A DNA stretch of 64,000 nucleotides from Talinum fruticosum (GCA_021018815.1 JAITYX010000053.1:2108001-2172000), one strand, 5' to 3'. Counted from the stretch's first letter, positions 34,200 to 47,048 are shown. Numbers and translations are program-made. Notes: generated by a model from the sequence alone, not told the origin.

Positions 34200-35030
34200 T
34201 ATGTTGTATGCTTGATTGAAAAAATGTTATTTTAACTCACAATTCAAATGAGTAAAGGTCCTCTGTTGATGGGTTGAATGGAGGGCTTATCCCTACATTT
34301 CGTACCTTCACCCCGAACTCTGGATTGTGGGTTCTAGACCGATGGAGTTATTTTTTAAACCTCTTTCAAACTTAGTTTTCCCACACTAATATTGGAAGAG
34401 TATTCTTTTATTTTTGTTAGCTTTTATTTTCTAAAATTGAATGGCAACTCTTCTTTTTATATTTTGTTTCTCTTAAATTGCAAGTCGACATTTCTAGTTT
34501 AAAAAATGGTGAAATCATATTTATTTTCCAAACATGCCAAGGCCATGGATCGAGATCGACTCCTCAATCTCAGCCTATGGATGGTGCTGGTGACCGGACG
34601 GTGCTGGCTTTCGCCACTGGTCTTGGCTCTTGGTCCAAACAGGTGTTAACACACCTTTTGACCCAAAAGCCTTGCGGCAGAATATGAATTATATTTTTCC
34701 TATTTTCTTAAATTATGAAATATCATCACGAGACTTCTTAAAATTAATTTCTAAAATAAAAGATTAATAAAATCGCCAATCACTACTTTGCTTAAGTTGT
34801 TTCAAATAAAAATTATAAAAATTGGAAATCTCAATAAGAGGCGCTCCCCACTTTCAAAAATCATTTTCAAAACCCTAAAAATCCAAAAGCAGACCCATAG
34901 CCTCTCCGTGGGAAACTTCGATCTGGTCCGCCGCCCCTACGGGGAAGACAAGGGTCGTCGATTCCTACGAGTGGCAACACCACTAGGGATATGTCACTTA
35001 TTAAGTGGGCGAGACTTGAAAATTTGAGAT
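34200..35030 (+). mobile_element. Probable decayed Tat-type (Ogre/Retand-like) LTR end and primer region
   Basis: The stretch includes a GGGTTGAATGGAGGG...CCGAACTC...CTAGACCGATGG block (34270-34345), a GC-richer CTCCGTGGGAAACTTC...GGTCCGCCG block (34903-34935) and GTGGCAACACCACTAGGGAT (34971-34990). The last resembles the GTGGCGACTCCACTGGGGA found near the LTR ends of Tat-lineage elements. This rests on recalled family sequence and no paired LTR was found, so the call is tentative. The hydrophobic frame at 33962-34219 is a by-product of T-rich CTTTCTTT repeats. Confidence 0.3.
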
Positions 35031-35192
35031 GTGAATTTTCTTAATGTGTTTTGCATTAGGGATGTTACATTTACGTAGCCTTGGACATAGTTGCTTTTAA
35101 TTTTCGACCATTAGACTTTACCCTTAAGAACATCTGTTTGAAAAGGTCGAACTACCAACCTAGTGGACCCACCTAGGCTTGATTATCATTGG

Positions 35193-36526
35193 TGTAACGC
35201 CCCTATTACCTTACGTCATACTCTCACAGCGGAAGATAATGACATAATGCGTTATCGCCACCCTAATAATAGGACCAGGCTAAAATAAAATACAATAAAA
35301 ACTCGTGTCGATCAATTATGCTTTAGTGAATCCTAATAGCACTAAATATTATGTTCTAAGGAGCTAAACTAGACAACATGATTAAACCAACCCCAAAATA
35401 TAATTCTCATAAATTTGTATATTATACAAGCCCATATAACCGTATACGATAGGAAATACGCAACATTTAATACATTCCAAAGTCAAACCTAAAATTAGAT
35501 GAGGAGAAAATTATTGTGAGCGTTTAGACCCATCATAGATCAATGATAATGACATATCCAGCTATGTTTTGCTTCCTTCAGGCTTCTTAGGCAATAGGTT
35601 GTTCACAAATGCTTTTCCTAAAAACAAAAACAGTAAAATAATTCGAAGAATGAGTCAAAATTCAGATACGAACACTCCTGCACGATCAAATATCTTTAAA
35701 ACATTTTAATTGAGCGCACGCAATTCAATTCATTTTAGTTCGAAATTAGAGGGGAGAGAATATGAATCAAACATGCTTGCAAGTAAATATCTGTAGTGGA
35801 ACCCACCCCAATATATAACTCATACGATCTTTGAGTAAGGTGCACACCTCATGGGTCAGCCGAGAACCCAAGTTGAAGCCGCGCGGTGGAATTGAAGGGC
35901 ATAAGCCCCGATAATTGTTAATTGAATGGGGGAACTACTTAATTAGGTGACAACATTTGATTTGTAAATGATTTATTATTAGCTATATATACATACAAGA
36001 AATATTGAGATTTGCTTGAAACATGTGAATTTTCGAAAAGTAAAGGCAACAAACGTGCACTGGACTGAAAATCTTTTTCTCCCCTTATAGAAATTTAAGT
36101 TAGCAGCTAGTCGGCAACGAAAGTGACCTTGATGCTGTTCCAAATAGATTTTTGTTATTAATAATGTTTTACTTGAGTTTCAATAATTAAATTCTTGTAA
36201 GTGTTTGCAATTTATTTTATTTCCTTTATATATTACGCAATCGGTTAACCTAACATTTTTATTACTCAACTTTACTAATTAATTCCGTTTAAATTCTTGT
36301 CTACATCACATATTCGTTAAAGAAGTTGTTTAGACTAATCGATGATATTTATATGACTTAATCTGTTAGTTGACTCGGATTAAAAGATATATATGTATAT
36401 ATGCTTAAACATTTATCATAGTTATTATAAACCGTTTAACAACCTTAAAATATGCTCCTAATGGTTAGTGTTATTGTTACTATCATTGTTGTTGTTGTTA
36501 TTATTATTATTATTTTTTTGATGCAA

Positions 36527-36604
<78 letters not shown>

Positions 36605-38117
36605 ATTTTCATTAACTACCCCTAATCCGATTAGCTTTGTCAAGCCTAACATTACTTTGAATCCTTGTTACTAACTCACTTTTCACCTCATTACCTCCTA
36701 TAAATTAATTTAATTTGCTCAAATTCCACACACCCCACAATACACTACCTTAAGGTTATAAGCATCGTTTCCTCAACAAAATTCACATTCACAACCATAA
36801 TTAGGTACACTAAATTGCTCACATTTTTACGTACCTTCAACACAACTTATTATCCAACTTCAATCTCCCTACACATTTCTCTTCCTTCTGCTCAATTATG
36901 ACCAATTCCAAAATGTAACGAAAATCATTAATTTATTCAAAATTTACATCAAACATCCCCAATTTAATTTACTAAAGCACAATGTTACAAAAGCAATCAC
37001 GTGCATTCACAATACTCAAATTTTCTAATTCATTCACTTCACAACAAGCATTCCACCAAAATCCCAAATCACAATCATTCACAATACTCAAATTTTTTCC
37101 AATTCAATCTATAAATTCATACCATTAACACCTTCTAAACCATATAATTCAATTAACAACTACAATCACTAAGTTAATAATGAAGTGTGATAATTTATGG
37201 TTTAGGGTTTTACCTTCAAAACCCAAGTGATGGAAACCAAGGAGGGGAAGGAAGGGTGGTGGTGCGCGGCTGCTACTCCGACGAATACTGGGCGGGGACC
37301 GGTGATGAGCTCCGATGACTAGGGCTACGGTGGCTGGCTAGGGCGTGGGCGGCGAGGCAAGGCACGTGAGAAATGGAGAGGGAGAGAGCACGAGAGATAC
37401 GTAGGCTGGCAACGCTAGCGCCCACTTTTGGCTGGTGTTGGCGGCGCCTTGTGGTCGGCAGAGAGGCCGCTGCTGGGAGGCGAGGTAGTAGAGGAGGAGA
37501 AGGCAGAGGAACAGGAGAGAGATAGAGTTAGTGATGAGTTGTGTTGATTAAGTCAATTTTTTTCCTTACTTTTAATTGCCACCTGAACATTCCGTAAGTC
37601 CATTCTAAATTTTTCTCATCAAAATCGGTTTTGTTTTATTTTTTTGTTTTATTTTACTTAGGTCATTATTTCATTAAAAATAATACACACTAATAATATC
37701 ACAATTATCTTTCTCAATTAATAAATTACTCCTTTTATTTTATTTAAATTTATCATTCCTTTTTTTAATTTAAAATTACTTAATTTATTTTAATAATCTT
37801 GTTTATAAGTTGTACGATCTACTTTAAACATAATGGTTCGCTTGAAATATATTATTAATGACCTTATAACCATATACCTTCATATTTATATTCATTATAT
37901 ATATACATATATATATATATTTCTAAATTTTCTTTTTAAACATATGTGTAAATTACAATCATTATTATGAAATTTTCATTGGAGGCCAATTCGTCTCCTT
38001 AATTGCATAAAACACACACAAAAATAATTCAAATGTTGAATTAAAGTACGCACGCTCGATTATACAAACTTTGTAATTAGTAAAATAAATAATGTGGTTT
38101 AGGGTCAGGTTGTTACA
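35193..38117 (-). repeat. 3' LTR of gypsy-A
   Basis: 2925 bp with ends TGTAAC...GTTACA, flanked on the left by ATTGG. It contains a (TTA)n microsatellite at 36537-36602 and a GC-rich block at 37200-37520 that matches in position the GC-rich block of the related LTRs B and C. It is related to B and C near the ends but diverged elsewhere. Confidence 0.82.
36537..36602. repeat. (TTA)n microsatellite inside gypsy-A LTR
   Basis: About 22 TTA units, preceded at 36486-36515 by an imperfect GTT/ATT run. Confidence 0.95.
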
Positions 38118-38131
38118 GTCTTCCCCCTTAA
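38118..38131 (-). other. Polypurine tract of gypsy-A
   Basis: On the minus strand TAAGGGGGAAGAC directly precedes the LTR. gypsy-C has CCAAGGGGAAGAC at the matching place (62274-62286). Confidence 0.75.
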
Positions 38132-38189
38132 AATAAGTTTTGTCTTCGAAACTTACACATTTGGATATATAGTTTGTAGACTTACCTTA

Positions 38190-41100
38190 AAGCAAGTGAG
38201 GATATTTATTTCTCATATCTTCCTCAGGTTCCCATGTGGTTTCGATGAGGTATTGTTAGCTCACAAGACTTTAACCAAAAGAATGTTGTTGTTATGACTT
38301 TCTTAATCCTATAATCCAATATTTGCACTCGGACGCTCCTCATATACTAAATTATCGGTTATTTCTAGGGTTCCGTCACAATATTATGGTTTGGATCGTG
38401 TACACACTTTTTGAGCTGTGAAATAGGGAAGACATTGAGCATGTGTTCGAGTTCAGGCAGCAAGGTTAACCTATCGACCGCTGAATTAAACATTTGCATA
38501 ATCTCATATGGCCCAATATACATAGGACTTGATTTTTCCCTGCCCTTTTACTGGGGACACTTCCAAAGCACTTTTATCTATATATCTCTTTTGTCGACTT
38601 TGAGTGCATTGATGTGTTCCTAGATCTTCCTACCCTTTACGGTTGTTTCTTGAATCAGTTCAAAACCTACAATCAATGTTTTATCCAACTCACTCTAACA
38701 CAATGGATTCTACACGTCATTCCATACAATGCTTCAAATGGAGCCATTTTAATTGTGACTCGATAACTCGTTATTATAGGAAAATTCTACCAATGGTAAA
38801 TCATCTTCCCATTTTCCTTGAAAGTCAAGTGCACATGTTCTCAACATATCTTCCAATATTTGATTCACACTTTCGATCCGCCTATCTATTTCCGGGTGAT
38901 ACGAACTACTAAGATTTAATTTAGTTCCAAAAGCTCGCTATAGAGCTTGCCAAAAACGTGCTTGGAACCTCTTGTCTCTATCAGATATGATGTCCCTAGG
39001 TATTCCATGTAACCTCACAATTTCTTTTACATATAACTACACCAATCTCTCTACATTCCATGTGTCATGTATGGGTATGAAATGCGCAAATTCGGAAGTC
39101 GAGTCAACAATAAACCATATAGCATTTTTCTTCGAAGCAATAAGGGGTAATCCCATGACAAAGTCCATTGAAATTGAGTCCCATTTCCAAGTAGGGATCT
39201 CCAAAGGTCTCAGCTCACCTACAAGTCATTGATGTTCGGCCTTAACAATTTGACAAGTCAAGCACTTATCCATATATTCTGTGATATCCCTTTTCATATT
39301 ATTCTACCAAAAAATTGCTTCAGGTCTTTGTACATTTTTTTCCTCGTGGGTGTACCAAGTATCGTATATTGTGAGCTTCCTCAAGAATTTTCCTTTTTAA
39401 TTCTTCTTTATTCGAGTACACATAACCGATTCTGAAACCTTAAGGTTCCATCCTCATGTACTTCAAAACCAGGAGATTTTCCCTTTTAATATTTTGCTTA
39501 ATCTTTTTAACCCAACATCATCGTTTTGGCCTACTTGGATCTCTTTCATTATAGTAGGTTGTACCTCTATTGCCGCCGTAAATCCACTTATTTGTCCATG
39601 TGAGACTAACTCAATACCTATTTTGTGAAAGTCTTCTAAAATAGTGGGCTAGGTTATCATTATTGCGTTCAAACTATGTTATGTCTTCCTATTCAACACA
39701 TGAGCCACGACATTCACTTTTCCTGGATGATATTGTATTTGTAAATCATAATCCTTAAGCAACTCTAGCCAGCAGCGTTGCCTTAGATTAATCTCCTTTT
39801 GGGTGAAAATGTACTTCAAACTCGATGATCGGTATAAATCTTGCATGTCGCTCCATATAGGTAATACCTCCAAATTTTTAAGACAAACACAACAACAGCC
39901 AAAACCAAATCATGGGTAGGATAATTATTTTCATATGGTTTGAGATGTCGGGATGCATAAGCTATGACTTTATCATCCCGTATTAACATCCATCCTAACT
40001 CGTTTTTAGAGGCATCACTATAGACAGTATAATCTTTACCTTCGACTCGGTGAGGTAAGAATAAGGGATGTGGTTAACCTTTTCTTTAACTCCTAAAAAG
40101 CCTCCTTACTTATCCGACTATTGAAATTTTGTTGTTTTCTTTAGCAAATTGGTTAGTGGTGATGTCTGTCTTTGAAAAGTCTTGTCTAAACCTCCTATAG
40201 TAACCTGTCAACCTAAGAAAACTCTTCACTTCGTAACATTGGTTGGTCTGGGCCATTCACTTACCTGTCGTCACCTTATGAGGATAGACCTTAATCTCTT
40301 CTTTAGAAACAACGTGCCCTAAAAATGCCACCTCTTCCAACCAAAATTCACATTTTTGCAATTTGGCATATAATTGATGCTCTCTCAAAGTTTGTAATGC
40401 CATTCTTAAATGCTCAACATGTTCTCCCTTATCCTTAGAGTATATGAGAATGTCATTAATAAATACCACTACAAATTTATCTAGATAAGGCCTGAAAATT
40501 CTGTTCATGAGATCCATGAATGCAGCGAGGGCACCGGTAAGTCCGAAGGGAATCACCGTATATTCATAATGCCCATATCTAGTTCTAAAAGAATTTTTGG
40601 GAATATCTTCTTATTTAATTCTAAGTTGGTGAGACCGAGATTTCAGGTCTATCTTCGAAAACACTCCAGCCCTTTGTAGTTAATCAAACAAATCATCAAT
40701 TCGAGGTAAAGGATACTTATTCTTGACTGGTTATCTTGTTTAGCTCCCTATAATCCACACGCAGTCTCAAGGTTCCATCCCTCTTTTTCACAAATAAGAA
40801 TGGAGCTCCCCAAGGTGACAGACTTTGCCTAATGAATCCTTTTTGTATCAATTCATCAAGTTGGGCCTTCAACTCTTTATGTTCTGTTGAGGCCGTCCTA
40901 TATGGTGCTTTAGAAATAGTTTGTGCACCAGGAATTAGTTCAATTTCAAAATCAATCTCCCTTTGAGGAGGTAGGCTAGGTAAACATCTAAAAATTCACA
41001 TACTACAGGTATAACATTGATATCTTTCCTATCTTTTATATCCTTGATAGTATAACACAAATACCATGTACAACTATGTCTTAATAATTTGCTAGCTTTC

Positions 41101-41427
41101 ATGACTAAAATTATGAAATGCTCCTTTGTATCTTTTTCACCCCGAAAACACACTTTTTTCCCTTTCTAGCCCTTTAAAATAACCTTACAACATTTACAAT
41201 CTTTGTTCACTTTATGAGTCCTAAAATTACATCAAATTCCGACATATCAAATTGGATTAAGTTTATGCGAAATAACTCCCCACATATGACTATGGGCACA
41301 TGCTACTAGAGAATTGGGTATTTTACCACTTTTCTATTTGGCAACTCAATTTGGCGCATTCGTCCTTGTGATCATTTAAATTTAATTGAGATTCAACTTG
41401 ACTAAATATAAATAAAAGGATGGCGCC
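38190..41427 (-). pseudogene. pol: gypsy-A pol: reverse transcriptase, RNase H, integrase, chromodomain, broken
   Basis: Read on the minus strand. The linker [11 protein letters not shown] is near 41060-41030. Reverse transcriptase has [20 protein letters not shown] near 40840-40790, [12 protein letters not shown] from 40556, and [13 protein letters not shown], where the first catalytic Asp is Asn. RNase H has [12 protein letters not shown] near 40025 and [17 protein letters not shown] at 39679-39873. Integrase has CLTCQIVKAEHQ near 39250, WDSISMDF near 39180, SDRDKRF near 38980 and SYHPEIDR near 38900. A chromodomain trace (TTWEPEEDMRNKYPH-like, frameshifted) lies near 38200-38280. There are many stops, and the enzyme cannot be functional as read. 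Confidence 0.82.
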
Positions 41428-41525
41428 TGTAACACCCCGTCCCTAAGAAAATAATTAACTTTAAATACCTTCAAGATTAGCATGAGCGCGTGCATTTCAA
41501 ATTTTTAAATATTTTCATATTATAC

Positions 41526-41575
<50 letters not shown>

Positions 41576-41917
41576 CAATGTTGTTTAAAATGCAGGAACC
41601 GGATGATGACAACGACAAAGCACGAGCATATTCTATAAAATTTAATGACTCATAAGATAATTAACAATATTATTTAGCTAATTTATTTTGAGTTCTAAAA
41701 TCCTTAAATAAATAAAATTAATATAATTTTCTGGTAAACTTACTATTATTAAAAAATAAAATTCCTAGATTAGAATAAGTTTATTGAGTAAGATAATAAT
41801 AAGTTTGGAGGATTAGTAAGTAGATGAGGATTAGAAATTGGATTAGGATAAATCCTAACTCGGGCCAGGAAATTAAGCTAGGTCGGATGCCCCATTGCAA
41901 GAGGAGACACCAGGGAG

Positions 41918-41924
41918 TATAAAA
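41918..41924 (+). promoter_or_regulatory. TATA box of solo LTR B
   Basis: TATAAAA about 490 bp into the LTR, followed within 60 bp by the GC-rich transcribed block. LTR C has TATAAATA on the minus strand at 61701-61708 in the same position. Confidence 0.55.
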
Positions 41925-43242
41925 CCTTAAGAGAAACCTAAGGCTTCATTTCCTAAAACTAATTACCGGCTCACAACCTCCCTCTCCTCTCTCCAGCCCC
42001 GACACCCGCACGCAGACCTTCTCCCCATCTCCACCGCCACCGCCTCGCTGCCCACCTGCAGCGACCTTGCTCCGGCCACCCCGAGTTCAACGCCACCATC
42101 AACACCACCTGTCATCACCAAGAACCCGAACTGCCAACCACCACCACGATACTCCTCTACTCCTCTCGGTATCCTCGTTCGGCCGCCGCCCAACGCCAAG
42201 CAACCACCGCTCGCCACCGTCGGCCTCGCCCTAATCGCCACCTTGTCACCGTCCCAGCCATCAAACCCTAGTACACCATCATCCCTACTCCCTCTCTGCC
42301 CCGAGTTTGCGCCTGTTCGCCGGTTCGCCTAGTGGTCGCGGCTTCTCGGCCCGTAGCCCTGTCCGGCCTCGGCCGCTTCTGCCGGCCACCGGCGCCATTC
42401 GTCACTCCTAGCGACTACTTCGGCCGCGCCGACTGCTTTGTTTCATTAGCCCCGGTCTTCAACCTTCCAACCTTCAAACATCACAAAACCCCTCTTAAAC
42501 TAACCTCCTCCATCTAAATCGGCTAGGGTAAAAGTTTCAAATTCAGCTTTGTTAATTAAATTTCTTAGGATAATTTTTCGATTCAGTTCTTCATTCCTTT
42601 TAATTTAATTATTTAAGTTGTAATCAATTGCTCTTTCCTGCATGAAGATTAAAGTTTGATCATGGTTATGGCATGTATGTGATTGATTTTTGGAGTTTGA
42701 GAGGATTTGGTGATAATTGATGATATTTGGATGTACTCGAAATTATAGACAAATCATGGACAATTTCTGTATATGAAGGACATGGATTAATTTCATTGAC
42801 TATGTGACCTAATGGTGAGATTAGGAGAAACCGAGGATAATTTTCAACATTGAGGGTTTGTGAAAGCGGGAGGAAAATGACAAGTATTATGCCAGAAATG
42901 AACACCTTTAGGTTAGAATTAATTAGCATAAAGGAGTGAATAAAGGTGTTTACCTAAGATCATAACTAATAACAAGTAATTAAAAATAAACCTTCCTTAG
43001 TTTTAAAACAACTATTATCAATATCATTTATTAATTGAATTTTGTATAGAAGAGGAAAAAAAATCTATGATGTTATCATATACACATATTTATGTATGCA
43101 ACTTATAGAAGGAAATAAATAAATAAATAAACCTCATGGGTTAGAGATAATCTCAATATTATTTAGGAGAAAACTATGTATATTGAGGTAAAATATATAT
43201 AAAGGTATGTACATATATTTATGTATGAGTTTAAAAAGAAAG

Positions 43243-43307
<65 letters not shown>
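43243..43307. repeat. (TA)n tract in LTR B
   Basis: About 32 TA units. LTR C has its counterpart at 60250-60320, and the other tract at 41530-41576 pairs with 62077-62154. Confidence 0.95.
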
Positions 43308-43309
<2 letters not shown>

Positions 43310-44344
43310 GTCATGCATTGTATAAAATAAAATAAATAAATCATATATAGATCAAAGGCATCATTAGTATTCTTTAGTAAAAGCTAACTTTATTAATTTT
43401 CATTTCAAGTATGTTTGAAATGATTTAATAAATAAATAAGAAATAAAAATTTAGTTTATTAATAAAACTCTTACATCCTTAATTAAGGTCATCAAGCGCC
43501 AGCGTCGTGCGTTCATCCGGATTCCGCCTGTAAAGAAAAAGAAGGAGGGATATCAACTCAAGGTACGTTCATTGATCGTGCCCTTCGATGTTTCATTTAC
43601 AAATCAAGGCCGGATATGGCCGTCATTAACAACAATAAAGAAAGGTTTGCAAATAATATTTGCCATCATTAATATGGACCCGCCCATCAAGTGCCATTAT
43701 TTGGTACGCCCAATATCCAGGTTGGTAACCCCGTAACGGTTAACCGCCTTCAACCGGACTATCCGATCGGTTCGGGTGTGTGCACATGCGTTTAGGGAAA
43801 CCCGATGATCGTAAAGGGATCCATTCAGATAATTAATCAGTAATAGTTTTACATTATTCACTCCCCTCATTTACAAATGAATTTAAATGCATGCGCTCAA
43901 CTCAACTACTTCATAACCATTATTTTACCGCATGATAGTGAACGTATTGAGCTTCGGCTCACATTTCGAAAATTTTTTCTTGTTTTGTTTTAGGTAACGA
44001 TGTGGAAGATTTGAAGCAAAGGTCTGTTAAGGACTTAGAGGCTCGCAGCGACAATCTAGTTGGGGTATCAAGGGTTAAGTGTCGTTGTCGTAGTTTATCG
44101 ACTCGTAGTCTATACTTATGCTTAATCTTCGTACAAGTTATAGCTTATGCCTTATCACGAGACACTTGTTGTTAGTGAAAAAGCAAGTATAACCTAGGGT
44201 TAGAAATGTATCTATTGTTATAGCCTTGCCCTTTCCTCTCGGTAAGGGCGGCGGTAATGCCCCCGATTTACTTTCCGCTACGCTAATCATCGGCTAGTGG
44301 CCGGCTTAGTCAAAAACCTGTGATTATGGGTCCAGGGCGTTACA

Positions 44345-44480
44345 GCGCTCGAATCAAATAAAACATAAAAAGACTTTGAGTTTAGCAAAAGAGTACCAGT
44401 GACAACCGTCCCTGAAGTTGTGACTTCCTTCTTGTTCATCACGTATGCTCGTCCTACAGCCACAGTGTTTGGAAGATGGT
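44345..44480 (-). pseudogene. gypsy-A protease fragment
   Basis: On the minus strand it reads TVFGRAY...TTSGTVVTGTLLL and YVLFDSSA, the start of a gypsy-type aspartic protease (family motif VTGTL...VLFDSGATHSF). The DSG Gly is Ser here. The frame continues across LTR B at 41427 with decayed sequence. Upstream sequence ending in CRTSIRDEQ runs into the scrambled junction. Confidence 0.7.
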
Positions 44481-44610
44481 GCGGGTCTTTGACGTGCCGC
44501 CATCGTGGCTTGACAACTCTCTTCTCTATAACTTTCTACCTTCTTGGGCAAGTGTTTACTAAATGTAAGTGCTTTACAAGGGAAAGAAACCCAACATCTC
44601 CGACGTGCCG
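44480..44610. other. Scrambled junction between gypsy-A and copia-3
   Basis: GACGTGCCGCCATCG occurs twice (about 44496 and 44600), and CTTTACAAGGGAAAGAAAC occurs twice (about 44570 and 44650), where intact copia integrase has each sequence once. GTAAGTGCTTT is also repeated (44565, 44694). This looks like a repaired break with copied filler. Confidence 0.55.
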
Positions 44611-45092
44611 CCATCGGACCCATTTTGAAGAAAACTCCCTACGAGCTTTACAAGGGAAAGAAACCAACATCTCACACTTCAAACCTTTTGGATGTAAGTG
44701 CTTTGTTCACAATAACGGTAAGGATCACCCGACTAAGTTTGATGCTAGGTCGATAAAGGTATATTTCCGGGTTACTCATCTCGGGGTAAAGCTTATTGTG
44801 TTTTTAACAAAAGAACTAACAAAGTGGAAGAAAGTATCCATGTTATGTTTGATGAGATAGATCGTGGAAGAACAAGTGAGTTAACCTTCTCAAATCGAAG
44901 CTCAGTCGAGATGAAGATGACCTTGCTGAAGCCGAGCTCGAAGGAGTCAAAAGAAAGGAACCGAGGCAACTCATAACATTGTGACTCGGATCGAACAAGC
45001 TCATAAATCGAAGGACAAGCAAATATGGAGACTCAAGAAGCTCAAACAACTTAAGATCAGCTAGTTTAACCAACAAATTTGGTGAATCGGAG
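44600..45092 (+). pseudogene. copia-3 integrase end and linker, fragment
   Basis: Reads KKTPYELYKGKK and FGCKCFVHNNGKDH, the integrase C-terminal part of copia elements, then RSIKVYF and NKVEESIHV-like sequence leading to the acidic linker. Frameshifts are present. It is cut at 45092 by copia-2 after GTGAATCGGAG and continues at 55840 with CAGAGCATTGGTAAAGC. Confidence 0.75.
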
Positions 45093-46629
45093 TGAAGGTT
45101 TGCTCAAGGAGAGTCTCGAGTCACCCTAGAGGGGGTGAATAGGGTGATAGAAAATTCTTTCTCGAAAATACACACTTTTGCGCAGAAAAGAGGCAAAGAC
45201 AGAATCCGAGTCTAATAACAGAGTCGAAAAGATTGGACTCAAAAGCAATGAATCGAAGAAGCAAGAGCACTAAGGCTGTCTCGAGTCTAGAATGAACTCG
45301 TAAAAGAACACATAGATTTTATGTGGAAACCCTCCTGGGGCAGAAAACCACGGCCCGTGTCAATCCAGACACGAAGTCAAATCCACTATTTTGAGTCCAC
45401 AAAATACCGTGAACTTGACAGTAACCCGAGTTGCTCCCTTAGACAACTCTATACAGATTTTCCTAGACTCGAAGTTACCTTATCTCGATCTAGTACTTCC
45501 TAGCTGAGATAACCCTTACAGCTAGGGACAACTAAGCTGAGTTAACCTTTACAGCTTAGTCAAGGGACCTTACAAAGAGTGTAAGAAGTGTTTGTAACGA
45601 AGTACAAGACCTTACAACTCGAAAGTAATGAATTACAGAGTGGGAGTTGTAAGTTGAAGATTGAGAGTAAATACAATAACTTTTATCAAGTAAGTGTATA
45701 GACAATATGTTCGGCAACCTTCAAGTCTTGTGAAGTGGCTTCTTCTTATAGATAAGACCAGGCAGAGTAGCCGTTATTTTCATCTCGCTGACCGAGAGTC
45801 CTCTCGTGACCGTTGAGAAGGGCTTTCCGAGTCACTCGAAAGTATCCGTTGAAATATGAACGTTGGACAACGGTTTAACTCTCTTGGAAGTCCCAAAACC
45901 ATCGGTTGTGTCTTGAAAAATGAGGTGAAAACCACTCGTTAGGCTTGGCGTTCCAGCTTTTCCGGATATGGAAGCGCAGCAGCCTTCGACACAATCTTCC
46001 GAGACGAAAGCGAGGAAGGTGAAAAGCCATATCTCGCTGGTGATATGACGTTCGAAGCTCGGCTACTTTTGTAGTTTGAAAAGATATCCTCAATTGAATA
46101 ACCTACAAAAGTAAAACACCTTTGGTTCTCAAAGTATAAAATACTTTGGTCCAAGGTTAGACACGAGATAACAAAATAATTTTGAAAAATTACGCAATTG
46201 ATTATCCGAGTCGAAAAGAAATGGAATATTCTGAGTCTAATATCCATGATACTCGGAATTCCATATGACTTAGTCTTAAGTAAAGAAACACGTTCTATAG
46301 CAAATATCGAGTGAGAGAGAACTTGATATAGACTAAGCATGAAATGAACTATGAATGCCGACTATGCAAGCAATAGAGTAAATAACCACAAGTTAGATTC
46401 TGAGTGAGAATGGACTCGGAATAAAGAACAACTTTTCCGAGTCGCTAACTAAAAAGCGATTAAAGAGATATGTGAAGGCCGAATCGCATAGAAAGGATAC
46501 TATTTAATTCAAGTAAGTTTCTAAGACACAGAAAATGCCTTGGAATCAAAACTCTATATGAATGACATCGTTATACCCGATTCCTTTTGCATGACTCGTA
46601 AAGATATAGAACAGTTGTCCGAGTCTTCA
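45093..46629 (-). repeat. 3' LTR of copia-2
   Basis: 1537 bp, TGAAGACTC...AACCTTCA on the minus strand. It is nearly identical to the 5' LTR and to the solo LTR at 11593-13126. The TATA-like TATCTATAAG is on the minus strand near 45748. Confidence 0.9.
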
Positions 46630-46641
46630 ATCTCCCCTTTT
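46630..46641 (-). other. Polypurine tract of copia-2
   Basis: AAAAGGGGAGAT on the minus strand abuts the LTR start. Confidence 0.8.
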
Positions 46642-47048
46642 GATGAAAGGCATTCCATACTTAAACAGAAACTTTGTTAGAAGAAAATAGATTGATTCTG
46701 AGTAGTTTGATAAAAAGTAAGGCATAATGAATGGATCGAGTAATATACGATATATCAAAGCGAATTAAAGTATGCTTTAACTCATTAACTCGTAAAAGAA
46801 AGAACTCGTAAATGAATAAGGAAATGCATCAATTCATTAAAAAGAATTACAAGGGCTGAAGGAACTCCCCTAGACAAGACAACCAGCTTCGACTACATTT
46901 TCTCCCCTTGCCTTTCAGAAAAAAAAAAAAAAACAAGAAGCAAAACAAATGGAGAAAAGTACACATAAGTTGTCCGGACAAAAAGAAAAATTTTGAAGCG
47001 TAAATTCTGGAGACACCGAGGAATTGTGACTCAAGTGCATGGCTCCAA
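46642..47048. other. Non-coding stretch between third frame and polypurine tract of copia-2
   Basis: AT-rich and without coding sequence. An (A)n run lies at 46920-46933. It corresponds to the 29440-29941 stretch of copia-1. Confidence 0.5.

Larger units (their letters stand above)
41428..44344 (+). mobile_element. Solo LTR B of a Tekay/Del-type chromovirus
   Basis: 2917 bp, TGTAACACCCCG...GGGCGTTACA, with no internal region on either side. GCGCC (41423-41427) and GCGCT (44345-44349) flank it, a 5-bp duplication with one mismatch, and gypsy-A protease rejoins across it. It matches LTR C of gypsy-C in inverse orientation, including the first ~80 bp, two (TA)n tracts (41530-41576, 43243-43307) and a GC-rich block (41950-42500). 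A TATA box (TATAAAA) lies at 41918-41924. Confidence 0.88.
35193..44500 (-). mobile_element. gypsy-A: decayed, 5'-truncated chromovirus (Tekay/Del type)
   Basis: Minus-strand element with its 3' LTR at 35193-38117, polypurine tract at 38118, then reading rightwards (upstream) chromodomain, integrase, RNase H, reverse transcriptase and protease. The protease is interrupted by solo LTR B (41428-44344) and resumes at 44345-44480. Sequence upstream of protease (gag, 5' LTR) is missing; the element ends in a scrambled junction near 44480-44610. The ~2.9 kb LTR and the chromodomain after integrase fit the Tekay/Del lineage. Confidence 0.8.

Noticed and set aside
33962..34219. Hydrophobic 85-residue frame that could be a small membrane protein
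   Set aside because: Hydrophobicity comes from a T-rich CTTTCTTT repeat. There is no context or homology to support a gene.
41963..42241. GC-rich frames in LTR B, and Pro-rich frames at 61090-61470 in LTR C
   Set aside because: They lie in the transcribed GC-rich block of the LTR, differ in frame between LTRs B and C, and have no domain.
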